Source of the DNA: Lachnospiraceae bacterium
Lineage (GTDB): Bacteria; Bacillota; Clostridia; Lachnospirales; Lachnospiraceae
Assembly (NCBI GenBank): GCA_016290595.1
Contig: JAEEUR010000006.1
Location: 1-47,999 of the forward strand
Reading direction: 5' to 3'
DNA length: 47,999 nt
Position 1 is the first letter of the stretch. Every line of letters starts with the position of its first letter. Shown here piece by piece: positions 1-8,929 of this stretch. The notes under the pieces are model-generated. The model was not told the origin of the DNA, made no database searches, and saw only the letters and a program-made list of their open reading frames with translations. The position numbers and the translations under genes were made by a program.

Positions 1-342
1 AACGAGCTGTATCTGGCGGCCAAGGTGGACGGCACCAGCGATCTGAAGTATCTGTGGAAGGTCATGATCCCGCTGTCCCTTCCGACGCTGATCTCCATTA
101 CCATTCTGAAGATGATGGGCGCCTGGAACTCCTACATCTGGCCCCGCCTGGTCGCGAACGACGACGCGCACAAGCTGATCACCAACGGTCTGCGCAGCGC
201 CTTTACGGATACGACCGGCGACGTAAACTACCCCGTGCAGATGGCTGCCGTCGCCTTGGTCTCGGCGCCGCTGTTCCTGGTCTTCGTCTTCCTGCGCAAG
301 TACATCATGAAGGGCGTCTCGCGCAGCGGCATCAAGGGTTAA
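1..342 (+). CDS. ABC sugar transporter permease, MalG/UgpE type (5' truncated)
   Basis: Inner-membrane permease of a carbohydrate ABC importer. The reading frame is open from base 1, so the start lies upstream of the window and only the last 113 codons are seen. The visible part opens with the EAA-type cytoplasmic loop that docks the ATPase (ELYLAAKVDGTSDLKYLWKV, then IPLSLP), followed by a hydrophobic segment (PVQMAAVALVSAPLFLVFVF) and a basic tail ending RSGIKG, as in MalG-like permeases. The binding lipoprotein follows 30 bases downstream, so the two are almost certainly one operon. No ATPase gene is visible, and many sugar importers of Clostridia use a shared one. The substrate cannot be told from sequence. 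Confidence 0.9.
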   Translation, partial: NELYLAAKVDGTSDLKYLWKVMIPLSLPTLISITILKMMGAWNSYIWPRLVANDDAHKLITNGLRSAFTDTTGDVNYPVQMAAVALVSAPLFLVFVFLRKYIMKGVSRSGIKG

Positions 343-372
343 AGCAAAACTTACTATAAAGGGAGAACAAAC

Positions 373-1848
373 ATGAAAAAACTTTTAGCCATGCTCTTAG
401 CGATCGTTATGGTTCTGGGTCTGGCGGCCTGCGGCGACCAGCCGAAGACGACCGATCCCGTGAACCCGGGTAACGAGACGAATGCTCCGAGCGACAACCC
501 CGGTGGGAACACCACCCCCACCGCGAAAGGCAACTTCACGGTCCCGGCCAACGGCTATGACGGAAGCGAAGTCACCATCACCTTCTATCATACCATGGGC
601 TCCAACCTGCACGACGTACTGGTCCTGTACATCGAGGAATTCAACAAGCTCTATCCGAACATCCACATTCAGGAAGAGCAGGTCGGCGGCTACGATGACG
701 TCCGCGACCAGATCAGCACGCAGATCACCGTCGGCAACCAGCCGAACATCGCCTATTGCTATCCGGACCACGTGGCCCTGTACAACCTGGCGAAGGCCGT
801 TGCCACGCTGGATGATCTGATCGATTCCAAGATCGAAGTGACCCGCGCCGACGGCAGCAAGGAGACCATCGGCCTGACCGACGAGCAGAAGGCCGACTTC
901 ATCGAAGGCTACTACAATGAAGGCCGCATGTTCGGCGACGGTCTGATGTACACCATGCCCTTCTCCAAATCCACGGAAGTGCTGTACTACAACAAGACCT
1001 TCTTTGACGCCAACAACCTGACGCCGCCCAAGACCTGGGACGAGATGGAAGAGCTCTGCAAGAAGATCAAGGCCATCGATCCCGAAAGCATCCCGCTGGG
1101 CTACGACTCCGAAGCGAACTGGTTCATCACCATGTGCGAGCAGCTGAAGTCTCCGTACACCAGCGCGACCGAACCGCATTACGTCTTTAACAACGATACC
1201 AACAAAGCCTTCGTGAAGAAGTTCCGCGGCTGGTATCAGAACGGCCTGATGACCACCCAGACCATCTACGGCGCCTACACCTCCGGCCTGTTCGTAGCCG
1301 AGAGCGGCACCCGCAGCTACATGTCCATCGGCTCCTCCGCCGGCGCGACCCACCAGCGTCCGACGGCCGTGGACGGCAAGTATCCTTTTGAAGTCGGCAT
1401 TGCCACCATTCCGCAGGCCGATGCCTCCAACCCGAAGGTCATCTCCCAGGGCCCGAGCGTCTGCATCTTCCAGAAGTCCAATCCTCAGGAAGTCGTCGCC
1501 TCCTGGCTCTTCGTGAAGTTCCTGACCACGAGCGTGGAATTCCAGGCGGAATTCTCTATTGCCTCCGGTTACGTGCCCGTTCTGAAGTCTGTCAAGGAAG
1601 TTCCCGGCTATGCGGACTTCCTGTCCAAGGCTGACGGCGGCAGCTACATCTCCGCGCTGAGCGCCAAGATCTGTCTGGAGCAGGTCGACGCCTATTATAC
1701 CTCCCCGGCCTTCAACGGCTCCTCCCGGGCCCGTACCGAGGTCGGCAAGCTGATGTCGAAGTGCTTCTCCAGCCCGGCCTCCAACGAGGACGCCATGATC
1801 AACGACGCCTTTGAGGACGCCATCGACGAGTGCGAATACGGCCAGTAA
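373..1848 (+). CDS. ABC transporter sugar-binding lipoprotein (family 1 solute-binding protein)
   Basis: Extracellular substrate-binding protein of the importer whose permease ends just upstream. It has 491 residues, a lipoprotein signal peptide with lipobox GLAAC (Cys20), and an Asn/Pro/Thr-rich spacer up to about residue 50. The mature domain starts VTITFYHTMGSNLHD and continues with the EEFNKLYPNIHI pattern and the QISTQITVGNQPNIAY region typical of UgpB/MalE-like family 1 binding proteins. Full length for the family. The ATG is preceded by GGGAG. The first mature residues, CGDQPK, recur in the lipoprotein at 3300. The ligand is probably a sugar or glycerol phosphate, but this is inference from family only. 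Confidence 0.92.
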   Translation: MKKLLAMLLAIVMVLGLAACGDQPKTTDPVNPGNETNAPSDNPGGNTTPTAKGNFTVPANGYDGSEVTITFYHTMGSNLHDVLVLYIEEFNKLYPNIHIQEEQVGGYDDVRDQISTQITVGNQPNIAYCYPDHVALYNLAKAVATLDDLIDSKIEVTRADGSKETIGLTDEQKADFIEGYYNEGRMFGDGLMYTMPFSKSTEVLYYNKTFFDANNLTPPKTWDEMEELCKKIKAIDPESIPLGYDSEANWFITMCEQLKSPYTSATEPHYVFNNDTNKAFVKKFRGWYQNGLMTTQTIYGAYTSGLFVAESGTRSYMSIGSSAGATHQRPTAVDGKYPFEVGIATIPQADASNPKVISQGPSVCIFQKSNPQEVVASWLFVKFLTTSVEFQAEFSIASGYVPVLKSVKEVPGYADFLSKADGGSYISALSAKICLEQVDAYYTSPAFNGSSRARTEVGKLMSKCFSSPASNEDAMINDAFEDAIDECEYGQ

Positions 1849-1877
1849 TTTCCGATCTTCATGCGGAAGGAAGAGTT

Positions 1878-3278
1878 ATGAAAGGATCCAAGCGAATTTG
1901 CGCGCTGGTTCTGGTACTGGTCCTTCTGGCGGGCCTGACGGCCTGTCAGAAGGATCCGGCGGTCCAGACGACCGGCGGAACTGAAACGGCGGCGCCGGCA
2001 GGAAGCGAGACGGCTGCGCCGCAGCCGTCGGAGACCGAGCCTGCCTTTACGTACACGGATTTCGTGGACCAGCTGAAGCTGGACGAGCGTTCCTCCACGC
2101 TGAAGCAGACCGTGACCGTTAAGCAGTACGTGGACGGCGACACCACCCATTTCCACGTTCCGGAATCCGTGATAGAGGGAGGCGTCCTGAAAGCCCGTTA
2201 TCTGGCCGTCAACACGCCTGAAAGCACCGGCAAAGTGGAAGAGTGGGGAAAGACCGCTTCCAAATTCACGAAGGAAAAGCTTTCCACGGCGGCGGCCATC
2301 CTGGTGGAATCGGACGACGGAAACTGGAATGCCGACTCGACCGGCGGCCGGTATCTGGTCTGGGTCTGGTACAAGCCCTCGGCTGACGCCGACTGGCGGA
2401 ATCTGAACGTGGAGCTGCTCCAGAACGGTCTGGCTATCGCCTCTTCGTCGGCAAACAATCGCTATGGCAGCACCTGCACGGCGGCGATCGCGCAGGCGAA
2501 AGCCATGAAGCTGGCGGTCCATTCCGGCCAGAAGGATCCGGATTTCTACTACGGCGACGCCCGCGAACTGACCTTAAAGGAGCTGCGCCTGCATGCGGCC
2601 GAATTCAACGGCGACAAGGTGGCCTTTGAGGGCGTGATCACCCGGAATTACAACAATTCCATCTGGGTGGAGGATTTCGATCCCGAGACCGGCCTGTATT
2701 TCGGAATGACGGTCTATCTGGGCTTCGGCCTTTCCGGAGACGCGCTGGAGATCCTGAACGTGGGCAACCGTGCCCGCATCGTCGGTACGGTTTCCTACTA
2801 TGAAGCCGGCGGCACCTACCAGGTCTCCGGCCTGACCTACCGGGCCATGAAGCCGAACGATCCCGGCAACATCCAGAAGATCAGCGAAGGAAACGAACCG
2901 GCCTACGTGTCGACGGATCCTGCCACGTTCGCCGGAGACTTCACCGTCACGGACGACGACGGAAACTCCCAGGTCTTCAACTACGGCGAGCTGGTCTTGG
3001 ATACCAGCATTTCCATGCAGGGCCTCCGCGTCGTGTCGTTTGAGACGACCACCAAGGAGGACAGTTCCTCCTACGGCGCCATCACGATGATGTGCGTAGG
3101 TGAGGACGGGACCGCCGTCCAGCTTCGCACGATGGTCCTGCACCATGAAGACGGATCTCTTGTGACCGGAGACGAATTCAAAGGGCATACCGTTGACGTG
3201 CAGGGCATCGTCGCCTACTTCAACGGATCCTATCAGATCAAGCTGTTCACGTTAAACGATATCACTATCGTGGACTGA
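1878..3278 (+). CDS. Lipoprotein with a staphylococcal-nuclease-like domain and C-terminal OB-like domains
   Basis: Predicted surface lipoprotein of 466 residues, lipobox LTAC (Cys23), then a Thr/Ala/Pro-rich spacer. Residues about 78-180 resemble thermonuclease: DGDT at 86-89, ARYLAVNTPE at 106-115 and GGRYLVWVWY near 157-165. These carry the equivalents of catalytic Arg35 (R107), Glu43 (E115) and Arg87 (R158). The metal-ligand Asp40 position is Asn112. Two regions after about residue 230 (FEGVITRNYNNSIWVEDF; VDVQGIVAYFNGSYQIKL) look like OB-fold nucleic-acid or sugar-binding domains. The start was chosen at 1878 because GGAAGGAAG precedes it and the signal peptide begins there. It sits 29 bases after the binding-protein gene. 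A role in cutting extracellular DNA is inference; activity depends on whether Asn112 is tolerated. Confidence 0.82.
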   Translation: MKGSKRICALVLVLVLLAGLTACQKDPAVQTTGGTETAAPAGSETAAPQPSETEPAFTYTDFVDQLKLDERSSTLKQTVTVKQYVDGDTTHFHVPESVIEGGVLKARYLAVNTPESTGKVEEWGKTASKFTKEKLSTAAAILVESDDGNWNADSTGGRYLVWVWYKPSADADWRNLNVELLQNGLAIASSSANNRYGSTCTAAIAQAKAMKLAVHSGQKDPDFYYGDARELTLKELRLHAAEFNGDKVAFEGVITRNYNNSIWVEDFDPETGLYFGMTVYLGFGLSGDALEILNVGNRARIVGTVSYYEAGGTYQVSGLTYRAMKPNDPGNIQKISEGNEPAYVSTDPATFAGDFTVTDDDGNSQVFNYGELVLDTSISMQGLRVVSFETTTKEDSSSYGAITMMCVGEDGTAVQLRTMVLHHEDGSLVTGDEFKGHTVDVQGIVAYFNGSYQIKLFTLNDITIVD

Positions 3279-3299
3279 TTAAAAAGGAGAAATAAAGCT

Positions 3300-6098
3300 A
3301 TGAGAAAGTTATTTGCGCTGCTTGCCGCGCTGGTCATGACGGTCAGCCTGCTGGCAGCCTGCGGCGATCAGCCGAAGGAAACCACACCGGCTCCGACCCA
3401 GGCGCCGACGGAAGCCCCGACCCAGGCCCCTGCTACGGAACCTGCGGGGAATGACGACTTAACTGCCGCCAAGGATTACGTCTTTGCCATGTACAACAAC
3501 AAGGCCCTGGCGACGCCCGCCGACTATCAGGTGACCGCAGTCGTTGCCATCGCCGGCGTCAAGTACAACGTGGAATGGTCCGCGGAAATCACCGCCGGCC
3601 CCGCTGATTCCGTCAAGATCGGCGCCGTGGAGAACAACCAGGTCACCATCGACGTGAACGAGCAGAGCCCCGAGGAAGTCAGCTACAACCTGGTCGCGAC
3701 CGTAAAGGACGCTTCCGGCAAGACCGCCAGCGTTTCCTTCCCGCACACCATTCCGGCCTACAAGGAATTCACCTGGGATGAGTACGTAGCGGCCAAGGAA
3801 GGCGACACCGTCGTCGTCAAGGGCGTGATCAGCGCGACCATGTCCAAGACCCGCGGCAATTCCGCCAACTGCCTGTATCTGCAGGATGCTGACGGCGGCT
3901 ACTACGTATACAACATGGCCGACGATCCCGACGCCGCCGGCTATAAGCCCGGCATGACGGTCCGCGTCACCGGTTCCCGCTCCACCTATTCCGGCACCTA
4001 TGAGATCATGAACGGCACGGTCGAAGTGCTGGACAACGGTCCCGCCGAGCTGGACGTGACGGATCTGACCGAGCTCTTTGCGAACGCCTCCTCCTTAAAG
4101 GACGCCGAGCTGACCAAGCGCCAGGCCAAACTGGTCACGGTCAAGGGCGTGGAGATCACCGGCCAGGATACCGGCAGCGGCTACTACAAGTTCAAACTGG
4201 GCGCGCTGGAGAGCTACGTACGTATTTCCTCCTCCGTCTGCCCGCTGACCAAGGACGAGCAGGCTCAGTTTATCGCCGCGCATGCGGAGCATCTGGGCTG
4301 GATCGCCAACGTGACCGGCGTGCTCTGCGTCTATGACGGCGCCTTCTATCTGACGCCCGCCACGATCGACGCCATCGAATACGTAGGCCTGCCTGAAAAG
4401 AGCGACGCCGAAAAGGTCGCCTATGAAGCGGATCTGCTGGCTGTTCCGGAAAAGATCACCGAAGATACCGAAGTCGCGATCGCGGCGGCCGGCCAGAGCT
4501 ACGATGACGTTGCCATCGCCTGGACGAGCGACAATGAGTGCGCGGCGGTGGAAGACGGCAAGATCGTCTTCATCTGCCCCGATGCGGATACCGAAGTGAC
4601 CGTCAAGGCCGTCCTGACCTGCGGCGCGGAAGTCGTTGAGAAGGAATTCAAGGTCCTCGTGGAAGCGGCTGCGACCGACGTCTACGTGGCGGAGCCCGTG
4701 GAAGCGCCGGCAGCCGGCGAAGCCTACAAGCTGGTCCTGTTCCAGAATCTGGCCGGCGGCGTGTTCTACTTCAACGGCGAAGCCAGCGGCGACCGTTATC
4801 TGGGCACCACCGAGAAGGCTGACAAGGCCGTCGACGTGTACCTGGAAGAGGTCGAAGGCGGCTTCAAGCTGTACTTCATGAACGGCGAAGAGAAGACCTA
4901 TATCGAGATCGGCGAGAACGCGGAAGGCAAGACCGCGGCTCAGCTCAAGGCCGAGACCGACGTCGTAGCCGTCTGGAATGAGGAAGCCAAGACCCTGTTC
5001 ACGACCGTTAACGGAACGAATTACTATCTGGGCACCTACAAGACCTATACCACCTTCAGCGTTTCCAAGACCGATTACATCATCGGCGAGAAGGCGGCTG
5101 ACATTGATATCAGCCAGTTCCCGGCCCGCCTGTGCAAGGTGGCTCCGGCCCAGTACAAGGCCAATATCGTGGAAGAACCCGAAGCCGACAAGGCTTACAA
5201 GCTGGTCCTGTTCCAGAATGCGGCCGGCGGCGTGTTCTACTTCAACGGCGAAGCCAGCGGCGACCGTTATCTGGGCTCCACCGAGAAAGCCGATAAGGCT
5301 GTCGACGTATTCCTGGAAGCGGTGGAAGGCGGCTACAAGCTGTACTTCATGAACGGTGAAGAGAAGACCTACATTGAGATCGGCGAGAACGCGGAAGGCA
5401 AGACCGCGGCTCAGCTCAAGGCCGAGACCGACGTCGTGGGCGTGTGGAATGCGGATGCCAAGACCCTGTTCACGACCGTGAACGGCACGGATTACTATCT
5501 GGGCACCTACAAGACCTACACCACCTTCAGCGTCTCCAAGACCGACTACATCACCGGCGACAAGGCTGCGGACATTGATATCTCGCAGTTCCCGTCCCGT
5601 CTGGTGGAACTGGAGCTCGTGAAGGTCGAAGCGAAGATCGTGGAAGAGCCCGAAGCCGATAAGGCTTACAAGCTGGTCCTGTTCCAGAATCTGGCCGGCG
5701 GCGTGTTCTACTTTGACGGCGCTGCCAGCGGCGACCGCTACCTCAGTTCTACCGACAAGCTGTCCAAGGCTGTCGACGTGTATCTGGAAGCGGTGGAAGG
5801 CGGCTACAAGCTGTACTTCATGAACGGTGAAGAGAAGACCTACATCGAGATCGGCGAGAACGCGGAAGGCAAGACCGCGGCTCAGCTCAAGGCCGAGACC
5901 GACGTTGTGGCCGTATGGAATGCGGATGCCAAGACCCTGTTCACGACCGTGAACAGCACGGATTACTATCTTGGTACTTACAAGACCTACACCACGTTCA
6001 GTGTTTCCAAGACCGATTATATCACCGGCGACAAGGCTGCGGACATCGATATCTCGCAGTTCCCGTCCCGCCTGGTTCTGATCACGGAAGCAGAGTAA
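3300..6098 (+). CDS. Large surface lipoprotein with OB-like and bacterial Ig-like domains and a triple C-terminal repeat
   Basis: Predicted lipoprotein of 932 residues: signal peptide, lipobox LAAC (Cys21), then a PTQAPTEAPTQAP stalk. Residues about 50-150 and 375-455 look like degenerate bacterial Ig-like domains (YNVEWSAEI; IAWTSDNECAAVEDGKIVF). Between them, KEGDTVVVKGVISATMS and VKGVEITGQDTGSGYYKF resemble two OB-folds, as in the preceding gene. From residue 475 on there are three near-identical 157-residue repeats, each with KLVLFQN, GGVFYFNGEASGDRYL, KLYFMNGEEKTYIEIGENAE and TTFSVSKTDYI. The gene begins 21 bases after the nuclease-like gene with an AAGGAG site and ends the operon before a strong terminator. 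It shares CGDQPK after the lipid anchor with the sugar-binding protein. Function unknown; ligand binding at the surface is a guess. Confidence 0.8.
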   Translation: MRKLFALLAALVMTVSLLAACGDQPKETTPAPTQAPTEAPTQAPATEPAGNDDLTAAKDYVFAMYNNKALATPADYQVTAVVAIAGVKYNVEWSAEITAGPADSVKIGAVENNQVTIDVNEQSPEEVSYNLVATVKDASGKTASVSFPHTIPAYKEFTWDEYVAAKEGDTVVVKGVISATMSKTRGNSANCLYLQDADGGYYVYNMADDPDAAGYKPGMTVRVTGSRSTYSGTYEIMNGTVEVLDNGPAELDVTDLTELFANASSLKDAELTKRQAKLVTVKGVEITGQDTGSGYYKFKLGALESYVRISSSVCPLTKDEQAQFIAAHAEHLGWIANVTGVLCVYDGAFYLTPATIDAIEYVGLPEKSDAEKVAYEADLLAVPEKITEDTEVAIAAAGQSYDDVAIAWTSDNECAAVEDGKIVFICPDADTEVTVKAVLTCGAEVVEKEFKVLVEAAATDVYVAEPVEAPAAGEAYKLVLFQNLAGGVFYFNGEASGDRYLGTTEKADKAVDVYLEEVEGGFKLYFMNGEEKTYIEIGENAEGKTAAQLKAETDVVAVWNEEAKTLFTTVNGTNYYLGTYKTYTTFSVSKTDYIIGEKAADIDISQFPARLCKVAPAQYKANIVEEPEADKAYKLVLFQNAAGGVFYFNGEASGDRYLGSTEKADKAVDVFLEAVEGGYKLYFMNGEEKTYIEIGENAEGKTAAQLKAETDVVGVWNADAKTLFTTVNGTDYYLGTYKTYTTFSVSKTDYITGDKAADIDISQFPSRLVELELVKVEAKIVEEPEADKAYKLVLFQNLAGGVFYFDGAASGDRYLSSTDKLSKAVDVYLEAVEGGYKLYFMNGEEKTYIEIGENAEGKTAAQLKAETDVVAVWNADAKTLFTTVNSTDYYLGTYKTYTTFSVSKTDYITGDKAADIDISQFPSRLVLITEAE
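4722..6095 (+). repeat. Three tandem 471-bp coding repeats
   Basis: The repeats begin at 4722, 5193 and 5664, exactly 471 bases (157 codons) apart. The third is cut short by the stop codon. Long stretches are identical at DNA level, for example the block encoding EKTYIEIGENAEGKTAAQLK, so duplication is recent or the copies are being homogenised. Differences cluster in the linkers between units. Confidence 0.95.
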
Positions 6099-6128
6099 TC
6101 AGTGTTTCCTGAGACGGGACAAAAAGTG

Positions 6129-6155
6129 AGGGGCGCCTTCGGGCGCCCCTTTTTG
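6129..6155 (+). terminator. Rho-independent terminator of the ABC/lipoprotein operon
   Basis: A perfect 9-bp stem (AGGGGCGCC/GGCGCCCCT) with a TTCG loop is followed by a run of T. It lies 30 bases after the last stop codon. Confidence 0.92.
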
Positions 6156-6206
6156 ATACTTCAGATCTTTTTCACAGCTTATGTAGATCCGATATGAGAA
6201 ATCAGA

Positions 6207-6881
6207 TCACAGCTGCGCGGTGTGCTCTTCGTACGGCAGAACGGCGATCTCCAGGTTCCCGTTGCGGGTGCGGAGCTCGTCGATGAAAGCCTTTTCCTCG
6301 GAGGGATCCTTCAGATGGATCTTGAAGGAAAGCCGGAACATGGAGCCCATGCCAGTGGTCTTGACGCCCGCCTTTTCCACGCTCCTGCAGTAGTGAAGGA
6401 AGATGTCGTCAAAAACGTCACTGTAATCCAGCGATTCGGGAATGGTCACGCGCAGCGTCATTTCAGGCGCGATGTTCTTATGCTCAAAGATGGGAAGAGA
6501 AGCGACAAGGGAATAGATCACGGCCAGCCCCAGCAGGATGATCACGCCGTAGCCCAGATAGCCCATGCCGTAGGCGATGCCGGAGCCCATGGTGATCAGG
6601 ATCGCGGCCAGCTCGTCCGCGGTGCCCTGGGCGGAACGGAAGCGGATGAGGCCGAACACGCCGCCGCCGATGGCGACGCCGGCGCCGATATTGCCCTTCA
6701 CGAAGGTGATGACCGTCGCGATGATGAAAGGCAGGATCGCTGTCACAAAGAAGAAGCGCGGCGTGGAGCGGATACGGAAGCTCATGATCCAGGCATAGAC
6801 GAAGCCGGAGATCAGGGCGACGGAAGCCATCAGGAAGAACTGGCCGGCAGTTACGGTGGAGGTATAGATGGAATCAAACAT
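6207..6881 (-). CDS. DUF4956 family membrane protein
   Basis: Integral membrane protein of 224 residues with about four hydrophobic segments in the first 130 residues (FFLMASVALISGFVYAWIM; FFFVTAILPFIIATVI; GVIILLGLAVIYSLVASL). Between them is the conserved glycine-rich GAGVAIGGGVFGLIRFRSAQ stretch of DUF4956. The C-terminal 90 residues are soluble with a ferredoxin-like alternation (MTLRVTIPESLDYSD; SMFRLSFKIHL). DUF4956 proteins are very often encoded next to VTC-domain polyphosphate polymerases, as here (24 bases apart), and are thought to form the membrane partner. That role is inference from neighbourhood. Confidence 0.9.
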   Translation of the reverse strand: MFDSIYTSTVTAGQFFLMASVALISGFVYAWIMSFRIRSTPRFFFVTAILPFIIATVITFVKGNIGAGVAIGGGVFGLIRFRSAQGTADELAAILITMGSGIAYGMGYLGYGVIILLGLAVIYSLVASLPIFEHKNIAPEMTLRVTIPESLDYSDVFDDIFLHYCRSVEKAGVKTTGMGSMFRLSFKIHLKDPSEEKAFIDELRTRNGNLEIAVLPYEEHTAQL

Positions 6882-6905
6882 GGTGTTTATCCTTTCTTGA
6901 TATCG

Positions 6906-7640
6906 TCAGATGGCGGCACCTGTCCGGATGAACGGCTGCTGCTTCAGGATCTGCTGTTTATAGGCTTCGCCGACCTTGGAAAAGCTGGCGCGGCGGATCT
7001 TGTCGTCGGAGAGAATGGAAGCCAGCCAGAGCGGCATAGCCTGCTGGACTTTGATCTCCAGGACGGAGTATCCCGGCGGAAGCAGGAGCGTACCTTCCAT
7101 GGAGGTTTTTAAGTCCAGATCTTTCGTCCGGTAGCGCGGCGCTTCGTCGATGGTCAGACGCAGGTCGCCGCCGGGTTCAAAGTAAGCGGTCCGGTCGTAT
7201 ATGATCAGGCAGGCCGGGACCAGCGTTTTGTAATAATCGCGGAAATAGACGATCTCGCGGTTGATCTGGCCGCCCGCGCAGATATCGCCAAGGCCGTCGA
7301 AGAAGCGCTTGACCAGCGGCAGGGTGGACTGTACGCGCCGCTTGTAGACGATGCCTTCCGACTTTCGTTTAAGCTCCAGAAAGACGGGAGAGCTGTCCGT
7401 GGCCAGGCCGTAGGAGCGCAGGCGGATCTTTTCCTTAAACGGCGGCTTCTCGATCGAAGTCCGGATCAGCCGGTAGTCAGGCGTATCGTAGTAAAGCGAG
7501 GCGATAGAGGTCTTGCCGAAAGCATCGGGCTCCATGTGCCCTTTGATGCGCTCCCGGAAGAAATCTGCCTGTTCGGGGCTGATCAGGTACTTCAGCTCGA
7601 AGCGCTTCATCACCACGATGGGGTTTGCCACTTCTGCCAT
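6906..7640 (-). CDS. VTC-domain polyphosphate polymerase
   Basis: Protein of 244 residues with the VTC tunnel-domain signature: N-terminal RFELKYLIS, then SLYYDTPDYRL, the basic strands EKIRLRSYG and VFLELKRKSEGIVYKRR, then AYFEPGGDLRLTIDE and the acidic strand SVLEIKVQ near the C-terminus. In yeast Vtc4 such Arg/Lys and Glu residues line the tunnel that makes polyphosphate from ATP. No transmembrane segment is present, so it probably works with the adjacent DUF4956 protein. ATG at 7640 is preferred over GTG at 7649 because GGGGTG lies at good spacing. It follows the sensor kinase by 14 bases in the same operon, which suggests signal-controlled polyphosphate synthesis. Confidence 0.88.
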   Translation of the reverse strand: MAEVANPIVVMKRFELKYLISPEQADFFRERIKGHMEPDAFGKTSIASLYYDTPDYRLIRTSIEKPPFKEKIRLRSYGLATDSSPVFLELKRKSEGIVYKRRVQSTLPLVKRFFDGLGDICAGGQINREIVYFRDYYKTLVPACLIIYDRTAYFEPGGDLRLTIDEAPRYRTKDLDLKTSMEGTLLLPPGYSVLEIKVQQAMPLWLASILSDDKIRRASFSKVGEAYKQQILKQQPFIRTGAAI

Positions 7641-7654
7641 AAGACTCACCCCGC

Positions 7655-8929
7655 TTACAGGTAAAGCTTCAGGATGAAGCGGCCGCCTTCGACCTTGGCG
7701 CTGGCCCGTCCGCCGATCTGATAGACCGCGTCCTTGACAAAGGAGAGGCCGAGGCCCGCGCCGGCCGTGCCTTCCGCATTCGGCAGGCGGATAAAGCGGT
7801 CGAAGACGTTGTCATAACTGCCGTCCGGCAGGCTACAGTCGTTCTCAAGCGTAACGATGATGCGGCCTTCCTTCTTTTCGGTCCGGATCGCGGCTTCGCT
7901 TAAGGCAAAGCGGGAGACGTTCTCCAGCAGCTCGTCCGCGATCCGCTTCAACAGCTCGGGGTTGGCCTGCAGAGAGATCCCTTCCTGATACTGCTCGGTG
8001 ACCGTGATGCCGGCGGCGCGGAGACTTTCTTCCGCCCCGCTGACAGACTGTGAGAATACGTCGCGCAGCAGGCAGGCGGTAACGGCGTCGTTCTGGTTGA
8101 AGATCGCCAGATTGCCCAGATCCTTCGTCAGATCGGCCATCCGATTGACCTGACGGTGGATGGAGGTCGTGTAATCCGAAGGCCCGTTCTCGCGCTCGAT
8201 CAGCTCGGTATCGGCCTGAATGACGGTGAGCGGGATCTTGAATTCTTTTTCGGCTTCCAGGATGAACTGCCGCTGTTTGCGGTCGGCTTCCTCCAGCGGC
8301 CGGAACAGCCTTTTGCTGATCAGGCTTAAGAAAAGGAAGCTGATCAGAAGCCCCAGCGCCATGCCGATCAGGGAAATGACAAGGATGCGGTAGGAAGGCG
8401 TCAGCTCGCGGCCCTGGTCGATGACGGTCACGTAAACGGAGTCTCCCCTGGTGTAGCAGCGGTAGCGGTAGGTGCCGCGGGTCCAGCCGGTGACGTCCTT
8501 TTTGCCCTCTGTCTTCAGCGCTTCGGCCCAGCGGATGGCTTCTTCCTCGGTCACGGCGGCGATCTGATAGGCAGTTACGGACGTCTCACCGCTTTTCTTC
8601 TCGAAGCAGACGGTAAAATAGCGGATGCTGAAGCCGGTCTCCGGCGATTCCGGACCCATCGGCCCGAGGCCGTTTCGGAAGAAGGGCTGTGCGGGAAAGG
8701 CTCCGTCTTTGAGAAAGTCGGTGCCGGCGGGCGGAGCGGTGTTGGGGGTAAAGCCTTCCGGCGCTTCCTCAAATTTCCCCTTGTTTTCGGCCAGCATCGC
8801 GGTGACGGCGTCCGCGTCGGAGGCGGCCATCGTAAAGTTGGTGCCGTTGATGATGGTGAGTATCGTCAGCAGCAGTACGAAGACTGCCAGCATGGCGTAA
8901 AGTACGAATTTTCTGCGGACCTGTTTCAT
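7655..8929 (-). CDS. Atypical sensor histidine kinase lacking the phospho-accepting histidine
   Basis: Membrane sensor of 424 residues: TM1 at about 8-28, an extracellular region of about 150 residues, TM2 at about 181-205, then dimerisation and ATPase domains. The H-box reads EAEKEFKIPLTVIQADTEL (226-244) where active kinases have SHELKTPLT, so the phosphorylated His is Lys228. The N-box (DELLENVSRFA) and G2 box (GAGLGLSFVK) are kept. The G1 region (NDCSLPDG, then FDRFIRL) lacks DxGxG, although related Clostridia kinases also vary here. It overlaps the receiver gene by 4 bases and lies directly upstream of the polyphosphate genes. It could be a phosphatase, an allosteric ATP sensor or a regulator of another kinase. 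Confidence 0.85.
   Translation of the reverse strand: MKQVRRKFVLYAMLAVFVLLLTILTIINGTNFTMAASDADAVTAMLAENKGKFEEAPEGFTPNTAPPAGTDFLKDGAFPAQPFFRNGLGPMGPESPETGFSIRYFTVCFEKKSGETSVTAYQIAAVTEEEAIRWAEALKTEGKKDVTGWTRGTYRYRCYTRGDSVYVTVIDQGRELTPSYRILVISLIGMALGLLISFLFLSLISKRLFRPLEEADRKQRQFILEAEKEFKIPLTVIQADTELIERENGPSDYTTSIHRQVNRMADLTKDLGNLAIFNQNDAVTACLLRDVFSQSVSGAEESLRAAGITVTEQYQEGISLQANPELLKRIADELLENVSRFALSEAAIRTEKKEGRIIVTLENDCSLPDGSYDNVFDRFIRLPNAEGTAGAGLGLSFVKDAVYQIGGRASAKVEGGRFILKLYL

Noticed and set aside
397..1353. Open frame of 318 codons on the minus strand under the sugar-binding lipoprotein
   Set aside because: Composition of Gly, Val, Ala and Asp runs typical of antisense frames. The plus-strand gene is well supported.
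4722..6095. Regular repeats considered as a CRISPR array
   Set aside because: Units are 471 bp, in frame and protein-coding, with no short repeat-spacer pattern and no cas genes.
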